Source: Glandiceps talaboti (lineage: Eukaryota > Hemichordata > Enteropneusta > Spengelidae). From it: DNA of 64,000 nucleotides. The stretch is from NCBI RefSeq assembly GCF_964340395.1, contig NC_135549.1, forward strand, positions 5,566,501 to 5,630,500, written 5' to 3'. Under the pieces are notes generated by a model. The model searched no databases, was not told the origin of the DNA, and saw only the letters and a program-made list of their open reading frames with translations. Positions within the stretch are counted from its first letter, which is position 1. Every line of letters starts with the position of its first letter. The translations under genes were made by a program, and so were the position numbers. This document shows, in pieces, positions 51,201-62,000 of the stretch.

Positions 51201-54200
51201 CAAATGGTTTATGTTTGTCTGTCCCTGTCTTGACAACTTTTTGGTAAAAAAACCAAAACTCCAAAACTACTTGTCCGGTGGATAAGTATAGATATATGTC
51301 AAGTATAGAAAGATCAGTGAGATTTATGGTTAATGTGACGATTGTGACATAATGGTAAAAAACTTCATCATGGGTCCTGTCAAGGTTATTAGGCCCATCT
51401 CAGTACTCAATTTCATGTACAAAACTATAGCTAGTGAAGGTATGCTTTAAAGTGTTTTCAATATTACATGTATATCTTGTATTTTTCAGATGTTTAACAT
51501 CAGTCAGTATAATTTCCTTCCTATTTAGGTACACTTTTTATCAGCATCAACAGCTAATGTTTATGAAAACATAACACTACTGGATGATTCTTCAGCTGTT
51601 CTTCCTGATATGATGTTTTCTCAACCAGTACAGGACCATGTGTATGTGCTAACTGAACAACAGGTGAAGTAACAGTGCTGACTAGTGCACAATGAAATCT
51701 TGGATGCACTTGTGCAGCCAAACAGAGATTAATATAATTAATATGCCATGTAAACTGAGATTTTCAAAGACCCACAGTCAGTGTAGAATATGTTTTAATA
51801 TTAATGTGTTTCCTGTAAAGGGCAGATAAGGCTAATAGCTTTTTCAGTGAAAACATAAGTTTGAAAGAAAACAATAAAAGTCCTCACTAATGGGGGATCT
51901 TTTGTTTGAAAGAGTTAATATAGTGTCAATCATGTAGAGATGAAATTTTGATGATACTCATATCTGCCAAAAGTCAGGATTTATTCCATCTTTTATACAG
52001 TCAAGGATAGTTAAAGCAAAGTTTGAAAACTACCTATTGCCAAAAGAAAAACATGTTAATGAATGAAAGCTCATAAATATGAACAAAAGATGTAACCTGG
52101 CACATACATGTATTACATGTACATGATTATACAAATAAACTACCAACTATACCTATTAGACAGCTTAATTCAACAAAAAGGCATATTGCTTCATACAAAC
52201 TCAAAACACCACATTTGTGAATGGCTATTTAATAATCCATACTGCTTTATATTAACACCTGCCAATGTATAATCACCTGATAAAATAAACAACAAGTAAG
52301 ACAGTAGTGGAATTTAATGAGGAACACTTGTATGATATGACATCACAGATATATAGACTAGTTTACTCAATCTGTCTGTTATTTGACTGTCTTAGGTTCA
52401 CAAACTGAAGGTACAGAAGTGCAGTCAATATATCACATGTGAAAGTTGCTTTTCATCTCGGGATCCATATTGTGGCTGGTGTACCTTGGAGAGAAGGTAG
52501 TCCACTGTGTCCTTGTTTTATTAGGCAAAAACCTTTTTGATTATTCAACTAATTCAGTGATATGTAATTGGCTCCCCAAAAGGGGAACTATTATAGTAAC
52601 AATTATACATGTGAATGTGTCCTTCCAACCATCTATAATATATGTCATTTCTCAGATAAGTCAATTCCAATTTTAATCGGTTATATGTGTGCCACTTTGT
52701 TTTGTGACAATTGCAAATTTCACTCAATGACAGCCATATAATTTATCGTTAAAAATATTTATCAATATTTACTGTATAACTCAAAAGCTGTACTAATACA
52801 TGGAGACTCCAATCAAGAGTCTGCCCATATTTTCATGTGCAAGCTCACTTCTAAGATCTTGACCTTGACGTTCAGGATCAATCAAAATCAAGACAGTTAT
52901 TGAATGTCACAGACATTTTAATTTGTTATCATGTTCATTGGTAGTATAGAAGGAAACATTAAGCATCGATTCTGATGCTCATGTCACTTTTTACTAAATT
53001 GTGGCCGCATTTGTAGTATACCACCAATATATTTATATTACATTGTATGTATTACTGCATATGTCGTACACTTTAACACACTCAGACACCATCAAGAGTC
53101 TAGCCCCATATCAGCAAATGCAGGCTATGTTAATTGTAAGACATAAATCAGTCTTACAAGTATGACCTACATATGACCTTATAACCTTAAGGTTTGTACT
53201 ATCAGTTGTGTTTCATCAACATCTGCACGCTTTTTTTCATCAAATAGATGTTCTCTGTTTAGTGAGTGCCAAAATGCAATTTCCCAATCAAGATGGCTGG
53301 ATGTATTCTCAAATTCAGAATGTGTTGACATTACCATAGTACCCACAGCCAGCATGCCAGTTAATACAAGAGAAAAGGTATGTATATCTTGTAACTGTAG
53401 TCATTACACATTTTTACTCTGGACCTTTTTTACCCTAGTATTATATGTTTTATAGGTTTGGATGAGGAGTATTATATGTTTTATAGGATTGGATGAGGAG
53501 GGTGTAGTCTCCCCCCCCCCTGCAAAAGAGATGTGCATCCCATACTCAAAAACAATTATTCACGTTAAATGTTTTTTTTCTTCATGTGTCACCATGAATT
53601 ACCAACTTACAGATTAATATAACAGTGACAGAACTTCCATATGAAACATCAGAGAATACATACCAGTGTGTATATGATGGTCAATACTATTATAATGCTA
53701 TGAAGACAGAAAATCAACTGACTTGTGATACACCACCAGTCAACCAAAGACCACCTATTCCAGCTAAACAAGGTAAATATCAATTGTACAGTTCAGATCT
53801 GATTCTATTGTTATTTCTATGTGTAGTATTTTCAACAATTTGTAAGTCTGAGAGATCAGACCCAGAGTATAATATGATCAGTGATATATTTCTTTCTATT
53901 TGCATGTTGCAGTTTTAACAAATCTATTAAGCTAGGTGCTTAGTTATGAACACAAATTTCTTAAAATAGTATTGTAACATTGAACATATGAAAACCTATT
54001 GTGCATACAATAACACTTAGTATGTGACCATACTTCATCGTGTCAGTGCAGATGTGCTATGCAATTGTATAGGCTAATACGACCTTACTGCACTGACGCT
54101 ATGAATTGATTTCATAGGTCATGACCTTATGCTATGTAGTCACTGCCCTCACTGTTTCAACTTAAGACTTTGCTAAGGAAGCTGGGTGGAATGTCCATGT

Positions 54201-57200
54201 CCGACTCTTTCAAACTTTTTGATACTTATGTTACACCTATTTTGCTGTATGGTAGTGAAATTTGGGGTTATGAAAATTCCCCCCAGGTTGAACAAGTTCA
54301 TTATCAGTTCTGTAAATTTCTTTTGAATGTTAGTGGGAAAACAAATGATTTAGCAGCAATAGGAGAGTGTGGTAGATTTCCCATCTGTGTCATGTATTTT
54401 AAAAGGTGTGTGAGCTATTGGTTGAAAATATTAGAAATGGACACTGATAGATACCCCTATAAATGCTACATTATGTTGAAAAGATTAGAAGAAGTAAGGA
54501 GTATAAAATCAGTCAACTGGGCTTTTAACGTCAAATCTTTAATTTGCCGCCTTGGATTCGGCCATGCATGGTTGAACCAGGGTGTAGGCTCCACTAGTTT
54601 GTTTTTGTCTGAATTCACCCAAAGATTAAAAGACTGTGCTAGTCAGATCTGGCACGAAGATATCGAATCATCTCCTAGGCTTCGTTCCTACCACACTTTC
54701 AAATCAATGCTTGAACCAGAGAGATATTTAAGTTGTGTTAAAATGTGTAAATTTAGAACAGCACTGTCAAGATTTCGCTGCTCCTCGCATCCTTTGCAAA
54801 TTGAGAGGGGACGACATGAAAACATTCCTGCTGACCAAAGATTTTGCAAATACTGTATTACACATAATTTGTACTGTATTGAGGACGAGTACCATTTCTC
54901 AGCAATTTGTCCGCTTTACAAGGACCTTCGTAAAGAAATGTTACCAAGGTGGTTTTGTTTAAACCCTTCCTATGATAAGTTTATTTCACTTTTGAATTCA
55001 GATAATATAACTTATCTAAATAATTTAGCTTCATTTATTTATTTTGCAATGAAAAATAGAGAGGAATCTCCCTCTATGAACTGAAACGTTTGTATTACTG
55101 TTTGCTCTTTGGGCCTGTGGCCTTATTGTTATGAAATAAACTGATTGATTGAGTCACTGCCCTCATTTCAGATCATGTGACAGTTCAACTTGCCATCAGA
55201 AGTACAGAGACAAATATCAACTTTGTTGACACAAATTTCCATTTCTATAAGTGCTCTACACACAAAATGTAAGTAAAGTATCACAAGATGTAAATAAGCT
55301 GCAGTGCAAGTCTGATTTTGTTTATAGTAACTGATTTACACTAATTGTCTACAGACACTATGCATATAAACTCATTTGTACACATTTTGAATCAACAGCA
55401 TTTCTTCAGGAAATGTATATCAGAAAACATGTATTAGTAACCTAATGGGCACGACAAGTTACTAGCCATGTAGTGAATAAACCATAAGTAGGATTAAAAG
55501 TATTTTCATGCTTAAAACTCCGTGGGGTGGGGGGTGGGGTGGATTTGGAGTGTTTTGCCTTATTTTGAGAACTGCAGAACCAATGACAAAGACGTGAACA
55601 GGCTGAGGCCCTTTCAATTTCACAAGCAAAAATAATTCTTTGAGCCAGCAATAAAATAAATCACAGTGCATATTGCTTTGTAAATATACACATTCATTTT
55701 ATCAAGTTATGTGCAAAGGTCTGTCAGACATTGTGAATAGGATTGTGACCTTAATGACCTAGACTCCTATTGTATATGTTTAAAAATAGATTTCCTTTGC
55801 AAAGTCATTTTATGCAAATTAACTGTATTCATGTCTAATGTACATTATGCTCATACACAACCAGACAGGTATTCTGATGTCAATTTGAAAAACAAAGTAT
55901 AAATGCATGTTTGTTTAGGTCTTGTGATCCTGACAAATACAAGTATATGCACCCCCTTTTATTTGTTCTAGCTGTACAGATTGTGTGACTCGTGCTTGGG
56001 CGTGTGATTGGTGTACCTATGGCAACCAATGTACACACAATAGTAATTCATGTTCACTATATGATTATGAATTAATTGTTGCTGGAGAAAATGTAAGTTA
56101 GTATAATAGTATATTTTTAGATAATTTCTTATAAAATAAGCATGTAACAATGACATCAATAAAAAACCAACATTACTCTGTGTTGCCTGAAGTTAATGGT
56201 TAGCTTTAGTGAATACCTAGCTAATGAGTTGTAAACAATTAAGTTAATATTCTGTTTGGTGTGGACATGAAATAAATAAGATGCTGATCAGAAACAAAGA
56301 TGTAGAGCTATCTTTTCAAGTTGGGCTTAGCTATAGTCATGTACTTGTTGTAGAAATGTCATCAGGACAAATCCTACCTGAAAAACCAATGTGAAACATA
56401 TGCCAAGTCCTATTTTATAACTCAAAAAATTGCAAAATAGTAATAAATGACATGTTTTAAAATGTTTGTTATTGTACGTGCAATAAAAAATATTTTACAC
56501 ACATATATATAGCGCATTTTGCTGTATATTAAGTTAGAATCATAGACTTTGTCAATGTTGTTTCACTTTGATTCTTCAAGTATAAGGCCGTGATAAAATT
56601 ATTTTATAAATTAAAAATCCAATTTATCAAATCCTCATCTATATGGTCACTTTAAAGATGACTTAATAATACAGTTTTTAGTCCCCGCGGACGAAGTCCG
56701 GAACGGGGACTTATGGATTGGGTTCCGTCTGTCTGTGCGTCCGTCCGTCCGTCCGTCCGTCCGTCCGCAGATGTTTCTTGGAGATGCCTGGACCGATTTT
56801 TTTCAAACTTGGTACAGGGGCAACATGCTATGGCATACATATGCACGTCAATTTGTTTTATGATACGATCCAATATGGCCGCCTAGCAACCATTTTGTTT
56901 GCGAATTTTCCCTGTCTAAAGCCATAACTCAGACATGCTTTAACAGATCTCATTCAAAGTTGGTATTAGGACAGTGTTCTATGACATACATGTGCATATT
57001 CATTGTTGTCATGATACGATCCATTATGGCCGCATAGCAGCCATTTTGTTTGTGAATTTTCATGTCCAAAGCCATAACACAGACATGCTTGATCAGATCT
57101 CATTCAAAGTTGGTATTAGGACAGTGTTCTATGACATACACGTGCATATCCATTTTCATTGTGATACGATCCAATATGGCTGCCTGGTAGCCATTTTGTT

Positions 57201-58969
57201 TGCGAATTTTCATGTCTGGCAGCCATTTTGTTTATGAATTTTCCATGTCCAAAGCCATAACTCAGACATGCTTGAACAGATCTCATTCAAAGTTGGTATT
57301 AGGACAGTGTTCTATGACATACATGTGCATATCCATTTTCGTCGTGATACGATCCAATATGGCTGCCTGGCAGCCATTTTGTTTGTGAATTTTCCATGTC
57401 CAAAGCCATAATTCAGACATACTTAAACAGATCTCATTCAAAGTTGGTATTAGGACAGTGTTCTATGACATAAATGTGCATATCCATTTTCGTCGTGATA
57501 CGATCCAATATGGCTGCCTGGCAGACATTTTGTTTTGTGAATTTTCCATGTCCAAAGCCATAACTCAGACTCCATTTTCATCGTGATATGATCCCCCCAT
57601 ACCCAACCAATCCTTTATTGTTGGAGGCATATTCCATGTCCAACAAGCACACACAACATATCTAAGTCTGTTTGTTTTAGGTTCACAAATGTTGTTGCGT
57701 GATCAGAGTAGTGATAATTCCTTAAAACCCAATTATAGCGGGGACTATGTCATTCTCAATGACTTGTTGGTTATAAATTGTGTAGCTGCAATTGTAAAAG
57801 CATGTGTTACTTTACACTTACTGAAGTATTTTTAATCGTGACTTCACGTTATTGTAAATAGATCATTAGCATAATTAAGTTAAAGGTAATACATTGAAAC
57901 TATATATTAAGGTATATATACATTGAAACTACCATTAAAATGGAATAGATCGATCAATCGCCTAAGTGCAATGCTTATATACAGCTTGAGTCACTTGCCA
58001 AAGAGTATAACAAATACATTTTCTCCTTCAGAACATATTTTCATCCTCAGACAGAAAAGGTCAAGAGTTCTGCCCTCAGCTAATGGAACAAGATGACAAG
58101 ATTTTTATACCAGTTGGTACACCCAGAGAATTCCTTTTAAATGCAAATGTATCAAATCTGCCAAAACAGGTATGACTGTGGGTTTGAATACCATATCTTT
58201 ATAAAAAAAAATATTATGTGTATTGACTACATTCAGCCAAGAGAATTGATTAATTGAAATGAAAATTTGATTTAATTTGGCATGATATCAATGATAATTA
58301 TATAGACGGTGAAATTTATGAGGACATCGGCTGGCTATCCAAAAAAGGATAGTGAGTCACAAAAAACAATCTATCATCCATTGATTTAACTGGACTGGTA
58401 GCATATTATGCTGACAAATCCCAATATAGGAAATGATCCAGAAGCCCTGATTTAGTATAATTAATTGATATTCATGTCTTTACTGTTTCCGTTTTTTTTA
58501 GGATGCCAATTATAAGTGTATCTTAAATGTTGAGGGTGAGAAACAAGACACACCAGCAACACTAAATGACGACAATACAATAACATGTGTTCCAAGATCT
58601 GTAAGTATTCCATTGAATGTGCAGGGTCAAATATAGAAAACATATTTTGAAAGTAACTATTTAAAATTGTAATATGACAAAACCCTATGACACGCAAGTT
58701 GTATGTGTGGTGTACATGTATACATGTACTCGAATTATTTCATGAGGACTTGCTGTGTTCTCTGCAGCCGTGCTTCCCTGAGCATAAGTACGATATCATT
58801 CTGTTATAATTAGAAATGTTTATCTGGAACATCAAATTATATTGTGTAATCAAATGCTTTCACGTACAGCAAATATTGTTTGTGTTATCATTTGCATATC
58901 ATTTGCATGCACCAGGTAATGCAATGATTTGTTTGGTTTGCACTGCCAGTGAAAATATGTGTGTATATT

Positions 58970-59008
<39 letters not shown>

Positions 59009-62000
59009 TGTTGTGTTTCTGGGCCATAATATACAACAGCATAAACACATAGTTTAACATAAAATTAACTAATTTCAAATAAAGTGTTTAGTTATAAACT
59101 TCACAGTGACAATTATGAAAAACTTAAAAAGCAAAGTTACGTTTAACTATTTGTGTAATATATTCTCTCTACAGTACACTTACAAGACTTCAACGCAAGA
59201 ATTAGTTGTGGATGTGACTGTTGAATGGAAGGCAGACTTTGAAATAGATGACATCTATGGTAACCAAGGTGAGACATTTGTTAACAGTAGTGATTGCTGT
59301 CTGTGTAGTATATTGTACTCCCAGATAACATATTTTCTCTGCAGAGTGACTGAATTTCATTTCAATACACTCTGCTACCTTTTTGTTGCAGTAAGTCTGT
59401 ATTTTTTTTATTGTTAAAGTTTCATGTCTCGGATTGCATTTCTCTTGTTGCAGTAACTTTGTATGATTGTTCTGTTGACCGAAGTGACTGCAGTGAGTGT
59501 TTGTCAAACATCACAACTAAAGAAATACTCAACTGTGGTTGGTGTTCAAAATCAGACAGCTGTCAAATTGAAGAATTCTGTACTGGTGGGAGTTGGTTAC
59601 CACAAGATTCTGCTGATGATGTTTGTGGTGCTCCAATCATTACTGAGGTAAGCAGAGTAGTAAAATCATGTTAAGTGTGATATACATGTACATGGTTTAA
59701 GTATAGCAACAACAATTGATGACATTATGTTACATACATCTACAAATAAAGGTTCAAACATATAGATTTATCAGCTTGAAATAGTAAAGACTCTGAATCA
59801 AGAAAAATGAAAGATAGATTCAATATAGCACCCTAAAGAATTTAGACACTAGGTTTCCTAAGCATTAAAATTGCAGTAGATGCAAAAGAATTCATTAACC
59901 TCCACCAGGTCAGCTAAAGAGGAAAAGTGCAGAGAGAGTTTTGCAAGACAATTACGTCATTGATTACCCAAATCAAAACAAATGCTGTTACTGGGTCAAA
60001 TTTTCACATCACTAGCTATGACATTCAAAGTCATTAGCATTAATTGCTGTAGCTATACTAAACATAGATTGGAATTTATGTAAAGGTTTTCCAACATTGA
60101 AATTCAAGTACATCTTCACCACAGGCAAAAGTATATTTAAATGCCATGACATCTCTTTTGTCAAATGAAATAACATTCATTGTAAATTTTATGTCTGAAA
60201 AAAATGTGTGACAGTTATGCTTTAAATAATGTTTCTCTTTTCCGTAGATATGGCCCTTATCTGGTCCAATTGAAGGAAACACAGAATTAGTTGTCAATGG
60301 AAGTAACCTTGGGAAAGCAGTATCAGCAATTAAGAGTGTGACTGTAGCTGGTTTACCATGTGAAGTCATTCCCAGTAGATACAAAGTTGCTAAAGGGTAT
60401 GGAAGTCTACTCTATATTGATCAAAGTGGGCTTGTATATGATCAGGTCATACTACATATAAACATATTCTTAGACTGCTGATTTACAATTTAGTATTTTT
60501 TAAAATGGTTATATAAAGTGTTTTCTCTCTTAAAACATTATCTTGCTGTGTTCTGTACCTGTGCTACAAATGAAGGTACTTTTTACTTTGTCATTCATTT
60601 GTAAAACTAAATTAACTCCTTGATTGCCTAAGAATTTTTGAAGTAGTAGAGAAAGCAAGCCAGATATGTGCCATTGTGGAACAAGGACATCACTGTCATT
60701 TTCATAAAACCAACCTGATTATGTATCTTTAGATATATGCATTGTGATTACAATATTGTATTAGAAATATGATATTTTTACCTCTATGTATGCATATGTA
60801 TGTGAAGGACAAAGTCAAAACCACTAGACCAATTGCCTTCGTATTTTATGGAACATTACTTAGGATGTGCACATGTAGATGTGAGATTGCTCAAATGAAA
60901 ATGGATGTGCCACATTTTTGGTTTTAAAAACCTTACAAAACTACTACAGGACTAATTGGAATCAAATTTGATGTAGTGTTTCTATTGAACTGTTATGAAT
61001 CAACTTGCCAAGACAGAATGATGTCCTATCAATCAAACCCTTTGAAAATGACATCCGTAATCATTGCCCAAACTCAACAGTTGTTCTTGTAACAATGCCA
61101 TTGTGTTATTATTTACATCCCAAGGCTTGAGTGTACAACTGCTCCATGTGGAGACAACAGCTGTGGATCTGGCAAGGTGATGGTACAACTCAGCAATGGT
61201 AACGGTGAGTCAGAAGATGACTTCTACTACAGGGTAAGAGAAACACCATTTTGATAGATAACTTCAATTTTCTATAATCGAAACAGCTTATCATTTTCCT
61301 AACAGTATACTGGCAATGTTTTTTGAAAAGTTTTCAAAATTTCTAACTGTGAGAGATTGAAGTCTCACAAAATTCACATTTTTGTACATTTCACATTTTA
61401 CCATACTTTGACAGGGCAGCAACTTGGTTCAGTGATAGAACTGGCTACCTATAATAAACAAGGTGCCACATGTTTGAATATGGGAAGTTTATAAAATGAG
61501 GTTGTTATTAAGAACTAAATGTTTAGGAGAAAGTTGTCGGGGTTGACTGATGCATGAGGATGTCACGTTATGGCGTAAGCCAACAGCCTAACAAATTACA
61601 GAGAAAAACAATTTGGCTATGTGCAATTTGCTTCAGTATGTTACAGTTACTTACTTATTGGGAGGGTAGATAATTCTCTTCATAATGTTTGTAATACTTA
61701 CAAAGATATTATGATATTAAATTGATGCACATGCATGTTCTCAGTTTATTTTATTCTGTCCAACAGAATCCAAATGTGGTGGACTTTAATCCTAAAATTG
61801 GTCCTGAAGCAGGTGGTACTAGATTGGTTATCACTGGGGAATACATGGATGCAGGAAGACATATCACTGTTGATATTGATGGCTCACCTTGTGAGGTGGA
61901 TAGGTAAATGAATATGAACTACATCATGGTACATGCTGTGACTGTATGCTTATACCTGTAATACATTCAGATCATCATAGATATAACAATACTGTTATTA

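Noticed and set aside
55442-55671. Overlapping minus-strand ORFs in intron 7 of copy 2
   Set aside because: Two frames open across a G-rich run, with no match in copy 1 intron 7 as a frame.
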